Positions 1-5,660 of a stretch of DNA of 7,556 nucleotides are shown here, piece by piece. Source of the DNA: Comamonadaceae bacterium (lineage in GTDB: Bacteria > Pseudomonadota > Gammaproteobacteria > Burkholderiales > Burkholderiaceae_C); the NCBI GenBank assembly GCA_947457975.1, contig CANGYC010000112.1:1-7556 (forward strand). Reading direction: 5' to 3'. How positions within the stretch are numbered: position 1 is the stretch's first letter; the number at the start of each line of letters is the position of its first letter. A program made the translations under genes and the position numbers. The notes beneath the pieces are model-generated. The model was not told the DNA's origin and searched no databases. It saw only the letters and a list, made by a program, of their open reading frames with translations.

Positions 1-116
1 GCCGTGGCCGCTACGAATCGCAGGGCATCCCGATTGCCCGCGGCCTGATACAGGAACTCGACGCCCTGGCCAAAGAACTTCATATTGCACCCCTGGTGCA
101 GGAAAGCCACGCATGA
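1..116 (+). CDS. C-terminal end of an unidentified protein (partial)
   Basis: An open frame enters from the left edge (codons in phase with base 3) and stops at TGA 114-116. About 37 residues are visible, including IPIARGLIQELDALAKELHI, which looks like an amphipathic terminal helix of a soluble protein. I do not recognise the family. The frame is credible because its stop overlaps the ATG of the dehydrogenase gene (ATGA at 113-116), the usual sign of translational coupling within an operon, and because the codons are G/C-rich in third positions. The gene is probably the first visible member of a catabolic operon with the dehydrogenase and cupin, but its enzyme class cannot be named from this fragment. 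Confidence 0.7.
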   Translation, partial: RGRYESQGIPIARGLIQELDALAKELHIAPLVQESHA

Positions 117-1486
117 TCACTTCTTTCAACCCCGCCACCGACGAGGTGCTGGCCCAGTTCGAGCCGCACCAGGACAGCCAGATTGAGCAGCGTCTGGCCG
201 CTGCGCAGCGCGCCCAGAAGGCCTGGGCCGCGCTGGGCGTCGAGGCCCGCCGCCCGCACCTGCTGAAGCTGGCGCAGACCCTGCGTGCGAACAAGGAACG
301 CTACGCCCGCATCATCACCCTGGAGATGGGTAAGCCCCTGGCCGAGGCGGTGGGCGAGGTCGAGAAGTGCGCCTGGAACTTTGAGTACTACGCTGAGCAG
401 GGCCCGGCTTTCCTGGCCGACTACCCCATGGTCAGCGCCGCCACCGACAGCCGCCTGGTCTACGACCCGCTGGGCCTGGTGCTGGCCGTGATGCCCTGGA
501 ATTACCCCTTCTGGCAGGTCATGCGCGCGGCCGCGCCCATCCTGATTTCGGGCAATGCCATCGTGCTCAAGCATGCGAGCAACGTGCCCCAGTGCGCTCT
601 GGCCATGGAGGAACTCTTCCGCGAAGCCGGCGTGCCCGAGGGCCTGTTCACCGCCTTGCTGGTGGGCGGCAGCGAGGTCGACCGGCTGATCGCCGACGAC
701 CGCATCGCGGCCGTCACTTTTACCGGCTCCACACCCGTGGGCCGCTCGATTGCCTCTGCCGCAGGCCGGGCGCTGAAGAAACAGGTGCTCGAGCTCGGCG
801 GCTCCGACCCCTTCGTGGTGCTGGCCGATGCCGATGTGGAAGCGGCCGCTGCCGTGGCCGTGAAGGCGCGCTTTTCCAACACCGGTCAGAGCTGCATTTC
901 AGCCAAGCGTTTCATCGTCGAGCACGCCGTGGCCGACCGCTTCCGTGATGCCTTCGTGGAAGGCACCCGCAAGCTGGTCACTGGTGATCCGCTGCAGGCG
1001 GCCAGCACCATGGGCTCCATGGCCCGCCGGCAGCTGCGCGAGGAGCTGCATGTGCAGGTGCAGGCCACCATTGCCCAAGGTGCCAAGCTGCTGATGGGCG
1101 GCCGGGCTATTGAGGGCCCCGGCGCCTTCTATGAGCCCACCATCCTCGACCAGGTGAGCCCGCAGATGACGGCCGCCCGCGAGGAGACCTTTGGGCCCGC
1201 CGCCGCCATCCTGCGCGTGGGCTCGGCCGAGGAGGCCATTGCCGTGGCCAACGACACCCCCTTCGGTCTGGGCGCCTCTCTCTGGAGCCGCGACCTCGAC
1301 CGTGCCCGGCGCCTCTCGCGCCTGGTGGATGCCGGGGCGGTGTTCATCAACGGCATGGTGGCCTCCGACCCGCGCTTGCCCTTTGGTGGCACCAAGCAGT
1401 CGGGCTACGGCCGCGAGCTGGCCCACCTGGGCCTGCACGAATTCACTAACATCAAGACTGTGTGGACCGGACCTGTCCGCACCTGA
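113..1486 (+). CDS. NAD(P)+-dependent succinate-semialdehyde dehydrogenase, GabD1/Sad type (aldehyde dehydrogenase family)
   Basis: A soluble enzyme of 457 residues that oxidises an aldehyde, probably succinate semialdehyde, to the acid using NAD(P)+. All family landmarks are present: PWNYP with Asn130, which stabilises the oxyanion; Lys153 in VLKHA; the coenzyme glycine motif FTGSTPVG (203-210); Glu227 in LELGG (general base); the nucleophile Cys261 in NTGQSC; and Glu358-Phe360 in EETFGP. The length and the wording around Lys153 (KHASNVP) and Cys261 (QSCISAKRFIVE) match the short E. coli Sad/YneI-like branch (about 460 residues) better than the roughly 480-residue GabD branch. The ATG at 113 overlaps the upstream stop and follows AGGAA at 100-104. 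The cupin gene begins 33 bases downstream. The aldehyde dehydrogenase fold is certain; the substrate is inferred from subfamily resemblance, and another small semialdehyde is possible. Confidence 0.93.
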   Translation: MITSFNPATDEVLAQFEPHQDSQIEQRLAAAQRAQKAWAALGVEARRPHLLKLAQTLRANKERYARIITLEMGKPLAEAVGEVEKCAWNFEYYAEQGPAFLADYPMVSAATDSRLVYDPLGLVLAVMPWNYPFWQVMRAAAPILISGNAIVLKHASNVPQCALAMEELFREAGVPEGLFTALLVGGSEVDRLIADDRIAAVTFTGSTPVGRSIASAAGRALKKQVLELGGSDPFVVLADADVEAAAAVAVKARFSNTGQSCISAKRFIVEHAVADRFRDAFVEGTRKLVTGDPLQAASTMGSMARRQLREELHVQVQATIAQGAKLLMGGRAIEGPGAFYEPTILDQVSPQMTAAREETFGPAAAILRVGSAEEAIAVANDTPFGLGASLWSRDLDRARRLSRLVDAGAVFINGMVASDPRLPFGGTKQSGYGRELAHLGLHEFTNIKTVWTGPVRT

Positions 1487-1505
1487 CCCCGTTTTTTGCC
1501 CTGCC

Positions 1506-1511
1506 AAGGAG
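1506..1511 (+). promoter_or_regulatory. Shine-Dalgarno site deciding the cupin start
   Basis: AAGGAG lies 8 bases before the ATG at 1520. It favours this ATG over an in-frame TTG at 1496, which would add eight residues and lies upstream of the site. Confidence 0.8.
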
Positions 1512-1519
1512 ATCACCTG

Positions 1520-1939
1520 ATGACCACCGCCACCGCCCACCCCCCCGTCGTACTCAAGCCCGACCAGATCAAGAGCCATGACCGGGGTGGCGGCGCCCGT
1601 ACCATCCCGCTGGTCTCGCCCACCATCGGGGCGACCGGCTTCATCAACGGCATCACCGAGTTCGGCCCCAGCGCCGCCATTCCCTTCCACAGCCACAACT
1701 GCGAAGAAAGTGTGATGCTGCTCGAAGGCGATGCCGTGCTCGACATGGCTGGCCAGGAGTCCGTGGTGCTCAAAAAGCACGACACCACCTGGCTGCCGGC
1801 CAACCTGTCGCACCGCTTTCGCAACCTCTCCGACTCCGCGCCGATGAAGATCCTCTGGATCTACGCCAATGCGCAGGCCACGCGCACGCTCACCGAGTCT
1901 GGCGAGACGCGCTACGTCTACGCCGAGCACAAGGCCTGA
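1520..1939 (+). CDS. Small single-domain cupin protein
   Basis: A 139-residue beta-barrel protein. Cupin motif 1 is visible as G49, H57-S-H59, E63 and G70, with the expected spacing from the first His to the closing Gly. Motif 2 is visible as P93, H98 and N102 in LPANLSHRFRN, with Asn95 where Gly is usual. The three His and the Glu are the normal metal ligands, so a bound divalent metal (Fe, Mn, Zn or Ni) is likely. No second cupin domain or DNA-binding domain is present. It follows the dehydrogenase by 33 bases and is presumably co-transcribed. It may act on, isomerise or sense an intermediate of the same pathway, but the cupin fold does not give a specific reaction. The start is set by AAGGAG at 1506-1511. 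Confidence 0.9.
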   Translation: MTTATAHPPVVLKPDQIKSHDRGGGARTIPLVSPTIGATGFINGITEFGPSAAIPFHSHNCEESVMLLEGDAVLDMAGQESVVLKKHDTTWLPANLSHRFRNLSDSAPMKILWIYANAQATRTLTESGETRYVYAEHKA

Positions 1940-1951
1940 ACCACTTGTGCG

Positions 1952-1969
1952 GGGGCCAGCCTCGGCCCC
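1952..1969 (+). terminator. Possible weak terminator hairpin after the cupin gene
   Basis: GGGGCC (1952-1957) can pair with GGCCCC (1964-1969) around a six-base loop, 12 bases after the cupin stop. No T-tract follows, so it is at best a weak intrinsic terminator or an mRNA 3'-end stabiliser. The rest of the gap to 2157 shows no convincing gene. Confidence 0.3.
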
Positions 1970-2095
1970 GTGTTCACGGGGCATCCGGCCGTTCTTGCGC
2001 TGCTTTTCACCGGAGTCTTCCTGGGGCGGCAGCGTGCCAGCGTGGCATGGCGCTACTTGCCTTGCGTCTTTGGATGGACCACCACCGGCTGCGCC

Positions 2096-2101
2096 GACAA
2101 T
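2096..2101 (+). promoter_or_regulatory. Possible -10 element for the sulfurtransferase gene
   Basis: GACAAT (four of six consensus bases) lies in the AT-richest part of the 1940-2157 gap. Transcription from about 2108 would give a leader of about 50 bases to the ATG at 2158. No good -35 is seen at 16-18 bases; TTGGAT at 2070-2075 is 20 bases away. Confidence 0.25.
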
Positions 2102-2157
2102 TAAGGCCCATGAGCCTTTCGGCCTGCGAACTGCGTCACCTTGTTGAGGAGCTGCCC

Positions 2158-2490
2158 ATGCCCATTCAGTCGATTACCCAGTCCTTTGCTGTGTCCGAGC
2201 AGATCTCGCCTGCTGAGCTGCAGGCCATCGCTGCCCAGGGCTTCAAGTCTGTCATTTGCAACCGCCCGGATGCCGAGGGCCCTGGACAGCCGAGCTTTGA
2301 AGAGATCGCCGCGGCCGCGGCGCAGGCAGGCCTGCAGGCGCGCCACCTGCCGGTGGTGCCGGGCCAGATCACCGAGGCCCAAGTCTCGGCCATGGCCCAG
2401 CTGCTGCGCGAATTGCCGGGCCCCGTGCTGGCCTATTGCCGCAGTGGCGCCCGCTCCAGCAATCTCTGGCAGCTCGCGCAGGGCCGTTGA
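2158..2490 (+). CDS. TIGR01244/DUF442-type rhodanese-like sulfurtransferase
   Basis: A cytosolic 110-residue protein of the family annotated as TIGR01244 sulfur transferase or beta-lactamase-hydrolase-like phosphatase. Family landmarks in order are: the start MPIQSITQSFAVSEQISP; the strand VICNRPDAE (33-40) with a following QP; LPVVPGQIT (64-72); and the loop Cys94-RSGA-Arg99. This C-x4-R loop has rhodanese length, whereas tyrosine phosphatases have C-x5-R, so sulfur transfer through a Cys94 persulfide is the likelier chemistry. The substrate is unknown; relatives are linked to sulfide or persulfide handling. GAGGAG at 2146-2151, six bases upstream, supports the ATG at 2158. An in-frame ATG at 2110 would add 16 residues that do not resemble the family and has no Shine-Dalgarno site. 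The gene appears to be monocistronic. Confidence 0.88.
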   Translation: MPIQSITQSFAVSEQISPAELQAIAAQGFKSVICNRPDAEGPGQPSFEEIAAAAAQAGLQARHLPVVPGQITEAQVSAMAQLLRELPGPVLAYCRSGARSSNLWQLAQGR

Positions 2491-2491
2491 T

Positions 2492-2528
2492 GTCGCCTGC
2501 CTGCTGAGCGACTGCTCAGGCAGGCGGC
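2492..2528. terminator. Shared hairpin between convergent genes
   Basis: CGCCTGCCTG (2494-2503) pairs perfectly with CAGGCAGGCG (2517-2526). The T2493-G2527 wobble and the G2492-C2528 pair extend the stem, and an inner AGC/GCT stem closes a GACT loop after a three-base bulge. It fills most of the 45-base gap between the stop of the sulfurtransferase (2490) and the stop of the minus-strand Nudix gene (2536), where a bidirectional terminator is expected. Neither side carries a T-tract, so termination efficiency is uncertain. Confidence 0.6.
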
Positions 2529-2535
2529 TCCCGGT

Positions 2536-3423
2536 TCAAGGATGGCGGGCGAGCAGGGCCTCGAGACCGCCTTCGGGCTCGAAGCGCTGATTGCGCCAGG
2601 TCAGGCGGGTCGGCCCTGGCCAGGCGGGGGCCTTCACCGGGTGCTGTGCATCGCCGGGGTAGCAGATCACCCGTGTGCCCTCGATGTCAAATGGCTCGGG
2701 CTCGATCTGCATGGGCGGGCGCTGGCGTGCCTCGTTCAGCGCCGAGCCCGTGCTGTCGTGGCGGGCCAGCTGCATGAGGGTGATGATCTGCACCGGCACC
2801 AGGCCGATGAGGCCATCCCAGTACTGGCGCAAGGCCTGCGCGGGGCTGACCCAGACCGTCTCGGTGATCTCGTGGGCGTCCTGCACCGCCTCGTGGTCCA
2901 TGGGCGCCAGTGCCACGAAGAAGCGGGTGTCGAAGCGGCGGTCGCTGACCGTGGGCATGCGCGGAGTGATCCAGCGTGACCAGGGACGGATGCGCCGGGT
3001 CTGCATGCCCAGGCCCAGCGATTCAGTGGCCTGCAGAAAAGACCCACCGCCGGCCAGCCGCGCGCGCAGTTCGGCAGGTACCCCGTCGGCGATGCCGTCG
3101 TGCAAGAGCAGCCCGCATTCTTCGAAGGTTTCGCGCAAGGCCGCCACATGCAGCCCGCAGGCCGTGGCCTCGTCCAGCCCTGGTTCGGCCAGGGCCTGCT
3201 GCAGGGCCAAGGGCGTCTGGTCCAGCCGCTCGGGGGGCACGCTGCAGTCCTCGGCATCGAGCTTGCCGCCCGGGAAAACATACACGCCGCCCAAGACCTT
3301 GGAGTTGCGGTGGCGCTTGACCAGCAGCACCTCCAGGCCGTCGGAGCCGTCGCGCAGTACCATCACCGAGGAGGAAGGGGCGGGAGGGGTGTGCACCTCT
3401 TGCGTGTGGATCTGGATCGACAT
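2536..3423 (-). CDS. Nudix hydrolase, NUDT19-like (possible CoA/acyl-CoA diphosphatase)
   Basis: A cytosolic 295-residue protein. The Nudix box is split: FPGGKLDAED (50-59) is separated by about 37 residues from the helix RETFEECG (97-104), whose Glu101 and Glu102 are metal ligands. The canonical box has only about 13 residues between the Gly and the Arg-Glu. This layout, together with WITP (151-154) and RRFDTRFFVA (162-171), is that of the NUDT19/NUDT7-like group, in which known animal members cleave CoA or acyl-CoA diphosphate bonds. The substrate in this organism is inferred only. I take the ATG at 3423; an in-frame GTG at 3447 would add eight residues (MPLGHNAA). Neither start has a good Shine-Dalgarno site, so the start is uncertain. 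The gene is divergent from the exported-protein gene at 3525. Confidence 0.88.
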   Translation of the reverse strand: MSIQIHTQEVHTPPAPSSSVMVLRDGSDGLEVLLVKRHRNSKVLGGVYVFPGGKLDAEDCSVPPERLDQTPLALQQALAEPGLDEATACGLHVAALRETFEECGLLLHDGIADGVPAELRARLAGGGSFLQATESLGLGMQTRRIRPWSRWITPRMPTVSDRRFDTRFFVALAPMDHEAVQDAHEITETVWVSPAQALRQYWDGLIGLVPVQIITLMQLARHDSTGSALNEARQRPPMQIEPEPFDIEGTRVICYPGDAQHPVKAPAWPGPTRLTWRNQRFEPEGGLEALLARHP

Positions 3424-3486
3424 GGCGGCATTGTGGCCCAGGGGCACCCCGGCGGGCGCCCTCTAAAGTGCACACACGGTCACGTT

Positions 3487-3495
3487 TGCTACAGT
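3487..3495 (+). promoter_or_regulatory. Putative extended -10 promoter for the exported-protein gene
   Basis: TGCTACAGT fits the extended -10 pattern TGn-TATAAT (four of six in the hexamer at 3490-3495). A start near 3502 would leave a leader of about 23 bases containing GGAGAGG (3514-3520), a normal Shine-Dalgarno position for the ATG at 3525. No -35 is evident, as is acceptable for extended -10 promoters. Confidence 0.4.
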
Positions 3496-3524
3496 GGTCC
3501 CGGAACCACAAGCGGAGAGGTGTC

Positions 3525-3956
3525 ATGCGTCTGGTGCGCCATTGGAGACAGGCCGCGATCGCGGTGTGCATGGGCCTCATGGCCTGCAAGGCCGCACAGG
3601 CCGAACCGTTCAGGCTCCGCTGCGAGGTCGAGGGCAAACTGCCCGACGCGAGTGCCAAGGTGCAGCCGGCCCGCGTCACGGTGGAATTGCAGGTGATCGG
3701 CCGCCATCTCTACTTCACGGTGATCGGGCCCAGCCCCTATGACATGCGGGTCAGCACCCTGGTCACGGATCAATACCTTGGCGAGAACCTGACCTCGGGC
3801 AGCCAGGTGGGCGCGCGCCGGCAGGAGAAGCGCACCCAGCGCGAGACTGAGATCCTGATCGAGCGCGGCAGCATGGAACTCAATGCCCACCACGACGTGG
3901 TGCAGGCCGGCAAGACCGTGCGCTTCAAGTACGCCGGCAAGTGCCGACAGGCCTGA
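3525..3956 (+). CDS. Small exported protein of unknown function
   Basis: A 143-residue protein with a clear Sec signal: basic MRLVRHWRQ, hydrophobic core AAIAVCMGLMAC (10-21), and an AQA site predicting cleavage after residue 26. Cys21 in GLMAC loosely resembles a lipobox, but Met at -2 is unusual and AQA/E is the better site, so a soluble periplasmic protein is favoured over a lipoprotein. The mature part (about 117 residues) has exactly two cysteines, Cys33 and Cys140, near its two ends. They could form a disulfide joining first and last strands. The body alternates in a beta-like manner (VTVELQVIG, LYFTVIG, TEILIERG, KTVRFKYAGKC) with a charged turn near RRQEKRTQRETE. I recognise no family. 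The ATG at 3525 is chosen because GGAGAGG precedes it at good distance; in-frame upstream starts lack a signal-like N-terminus. Confidence 0.78.
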   Translation: MRLVRHWRQAAIAVCMGLMACKAAQAEPFRLRCEVEGKLPDASAKVQPARVTVELQVIGRHLYFTVIGPSPYDMRVSTLVTDQYLGENLTSGSQVGARRQEKRTQRETEILIERGSMELNAHHDVVQAGKTVRFKYAGKCRQA

Positions 3957-3972
3957 GGCGGTCTGGCCGGTA

Positions 3973-4950
3973 TCAGCTGCCGACGGCTTCCCAGGGCGGG
4001 GTGGCGGCCGCCGCTTGACCGCCCGGCTCGGCCGGTGCGGCCAGTTCACCGCCCAGGGCCTCGAGCAGGTCCGGGAGGAGCTGGGACAGCTCGCCCGTGG
4101 CAATGGTGGCATCGGCGTCGAAGCCGTCCTCACCTTCGGCTTTCGCGCCTTCCATCACCACGTCGAGCAATTTGATTTTCTTGACCTGGCCCTTGTCGTT
4201 CAGCACGAAGGAGACCCGGCTGTTCCAGGTCAGGGCCAGTTGGGTGGGCAGCTTGCCTTCGGTGATGTGCTGGCGGATTTCGTCGAGCTCCAGGGTGTGG
4301 CGCGCGTAGCGCACGCTGGACTTGCGGTCGTCGGGCGTCTTGAGCTCGCAGTCCTGGTCGACCGTGAAGCCCGCTGGCGCTTCCTGGGTGCGCAGCCACT
4401 GCGCCATGCAGGTGGCCGGCGAGAGCTGGGTCTGCACGGGCTTGACCACGAAGCTGGCGCTGCGCCCGGGCAGCTGCGCCAGCGCGTCGATCAGCAGGCT
4501 GATAACCTTGTCGCTCACGGCGTTGGAGCTGGTGTTGACCACCAGCATCTGGTGCTGCGCATCGAGCCACACCAGGGTGCTCGAGCGCTTGCTGAAGGCA
4601 CGCGGCAGCAGCTCGAAGATGACCTCTTCCTTGATCTGCTTCTTGAGCTTGCCGCCCACGCGCTCGCGGCCGGTTTCCTGCTTGAACTTCTCGATGCGCT
4701 CTTCCATGGCGGCGTTCACGGCCGAAGCGGGCAAGGGCCTGCGCTCGGTGCACAGCTGCAGCAGCAGGTGCGGACCCACGCGTTCGGCCAGGGCCACGCT
4801 TTTCTTGCCGCGTGGCGGCACCCAGCCGCTGGATTCGGGCTGGGTGGGGCCGCAGGGCAGGAAGGCCGCCGGGGCGAGGGCTTGTTCCAGTGCCTCCAGG
4901 TCGGGGGACTCGAAATTCTCTAGGCGGTAAAAGGAGAGGGTCTTGAACAT
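3973..4950 (-). CDS. rdgC: Recombination-associated protein RdgC
   Basis: A cytosolic, nucleoid-associated DNA-binding protein. In E. coli, RdgC forms a ring-shaped dimer on double-stranded DNA and limits RecA-driven strand exchange. The 325-residue product carries the family signature: start MFKTLSFYRL, then GWVPPRG (42-48), the long charged helix from KFKQETGRERV through GGKLKKQIKEEVIFELLPRAF, and later LALTWNSRVSFVLND and KKIKLLDVV. The ATG at 4950 gives the typical N-terminus; an in-frame TTG three codons upstream is less likely. The last 22 residues (304-325) are an Ala/Pro/Gly-rich tail, consistent with a length slightly over the 303 residues of the E. coli protein. It follows the zinc-ribbon Nudix gene by 84 bases on the same strand and ends 16 bases from the stop of the convergent exported-protein gene. 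No Shine-Dalgarno site is visible. Confidence 0.95.
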   Translation of the reverse strand: MFKTLSFYRLENFESPDLEALEQALAPAAFLPCGPTQPESSGWVPPRGKKSVALAERVGPHLLLQLCTERRPLPASAVNAAMEERIEKFKQETGRERVGGKLKKQIKEEVIFELLPRAFSKRSSTLVWLDAQHQMLVVNTSSNAVSDKVISLLIDALAQLPGRSASFVVKPVQTQLSPATCMAQWLRTQEAPAGFTVDQDCELKTPDDRKSSVRYARHTLELDEIRQHITEGKLPTQLALTWNSRVSFVLNDKGQVKKIKLLDVVMEGAKAEGEDGFDADATIATGELSQLLPDLLEALGGELAAPAEPGGQAAAATPPWEAVGS

Positions 4951-4964
4951 GAACGGCAAGTTGG

Positions 4965-4980
4965 GCAGGCCGCAGCCTGC
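4965..4980 (-). promoter_or_regulatory. Hairpin in the rdgC leader
   Basis: GCAGGC (4965-4970) and GCCTGC (4975-4980) form a perfect six-bp stem with a four-base loop, ending 14 bases before the rdgC ATG, in the position where a ribosome would load. On the minus strand TTGACC, a fair -35 match, lies just upstream (4982-4987), but no matching -10 was found. A regulatory role is speculative. Confidence 0.3.
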
Positions 4981-5012
4981 AGGTCAAAAGGGTAGGGGAA
5001 GCTTTGGGCCGC

Positions 5013-5036
5013 GACCGCTGCCGCAGCGGCGCGGTC
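5013..5036 (-). terminator. Hairpin at the end of the zinc-ribbon Nudix gene
   Basis: GACCGC (5013-5018) pairs with GCGGTC (5031-5036) and, after one bulged T, GCCGC (5020-5024) pairs with GCGGC (5026-5030). The stem includes two bases of the gene's stop codon (5035-5037). No T-tract follows immediately on the minus strand, so it may stabilise the 3' end or attenuate read-through into rdgC rather than terminate fully. Confidence 0.4.
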
Positions 5037-5589
5037 AGGCGATGTCGATGGTGTGCACGCCCCAGTGGCCTCGGCGCCGGTCATCGAAGTAGCGCTCCAG
5101 GGTCTCGCGCACCGTGCGGAAGGCGATCTCGTCCCAGGGGATGGTGTCCTCGGTAAAGAGGCGTGCTTCCATGGTCTCGTGCCCGGGCTGGAAGTGCGCG
5201 GACAGCAGGCGGGCGCGGTAAAACAGGTGTACCTGCCCGACGCGCACCACGTTCATCACGGTAAAGAGGTCGAGCAGCTCAATGCTGGCGCCGGCCTCCT
5301 CGTCAGTCTCGCGCGCCGCGCCCTGGGCGGTGGTTTCACCCAGTTCCATGAAGCCGGCCGGCAGGGTCCACTTGCCGCGGCGCGGCTCGATATTGCGCTT
5401 GCACAGCAGCACCTGCTCGCCAGTCTCGCCCCAGAAGGGCACGGTGCCCACCACGTTCAGCGGGTTCTCGTAGTGGACCGTCTGGCAGGCTGAGCAGATG
5501 GCCCTCTCGCGTGTGTCGCCATCGTCCGGCAGGCGGTAGACGATGGCCGAGCCGCATTCGCGGCAATGCTTGAGGGGAGGGCGCTGCAT
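5035..5589 (-). CDS. Nudix hydrolase with N-terminal zinc ribbon
   Basis: A cytosolic 184-residue hydrolase of nucleoside diphosphate-linked compounds. Residues 1-40 form a zinc ribbon with Cys9-x2-Cys12 and Cys32-x2-Cys35, as in NudC-like enzymes. The canonical Nudix box is complete: Gly79-x5-Glu85-x7-Arg93-Glu94-Thr-Asp-Glu97-Glu98-Ala-Gly100. The arrangement resembles bacterial ADP-ribose/NADH-type Nudix proteins, but the protein is shorter than NudC (about 257 residues in E. coli) and lacks its extra N-terminal domain, so the substrate is open. The ATG at 5589 has no Shine-Dalgarno site; TAAACT lies six bases upstream, suggesting a leaderless transcript. It sits between the fumarylacetoacetate-hydrolase-family gene (65 bases upstream) and rdgC (84 bases downstream), all on the minus strand. 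Confidence 0.92.
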   Translation of the reverse strand: MQRPPLKHCRECGSAIVYRLPDDGDTRERAICSACQTVHYENPLNVVGTVPFWGETGEQVLLCKRNIEPRRGKWTLPAGFMELGETTAQGAARETDEEAGASIELLDLFTVMNVVRVGQVHLFYRARLLSAHFQPGHETMEARLFTEDTIPWDEIAFRTVRETLERYFDDRRRGHWGVHTIDIA

Positions 5590-5595
5590 GGGCTC

Positions 5596-5601
5596 AGTTT
5601 A
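5596..5601 (-). promoter_or_regulatory. Putative -10 of a leaderless Nudix transcript
   Basis: TAAACT on the minus strand (four of six consensus bases) ends six bases before the ATG at 5589, placing the expected transcription start at or next to the A of the start codon. No Shine-Dalgarno site is present. The adjoining perfect 7-bp inverted repeat GTGGGCT (5602-5608) / AGCCCAC (5613-5619) lies directly upstream, over the spacer region. Confidence 0.35.
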
Positions 5602-5638
5602 GTGGGCTTTGCAGCCCACCTCGCCCCCAGGGCATGGT

Positions 5639-5660
5639 GCTTGAGCGCAGGTGCTCAAGC
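5639..5660 (-). terminator. Hairpin over the stop codon of the FAH-family gene
   Basis: GCTTGAGC (5639-5646) and GCTCAAGC (5653-5660) are a perfect 8-bp inverted repeat with a six-base loop. The stop codon of the minus-strand gene (5655-5657) lies in the stem. A second perfect 7-bp hairpin follows at 5602-5619. No T-tract is seen after either, so termination is plausible but not assured. Confidence 0.5.

Noticed and set aside
1496..1519. Longer cupin start at TTG 1496
   Set aside because: It lies upstream of the strong AAGGAG at 1506-1511, which points to the ATG at 1520, and the extra residues add nothing cupin-like.
899..1984. Long minus-strand open frame opposite the dehydrogenase and cupin genes
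   Set aside because: It overlaps two well-supported genes, its translation is low-complexity Gly/Ala/Val-rich, and it matches no family. Such frames are common in GC-rich DNA.
2158..2490. Tyrosine phosphatase assignment for the small sulfurtransferase
   Set aside because: The active-site loop is Cys-RSGA-Arg, four residues between Cys and Arg as in rhodaneses, not the five of tyrosine phosphatases.
3445..3447. GTG as start of the NUDT19-like gene
   Set aside because: No ribosome site is well placed before it and the extra eight residues look unstructured. The ATG at 3423 is kept, with stated uncertainty.
3883..4923. Long plus-strand open frame opposite rdgC
   Set aside because: rdgC on the minus strand has clear family motifs throughout. 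The opposite frame is rich in Gly/Gln/Leu/His and is a shadow of rdgC's codon structure.
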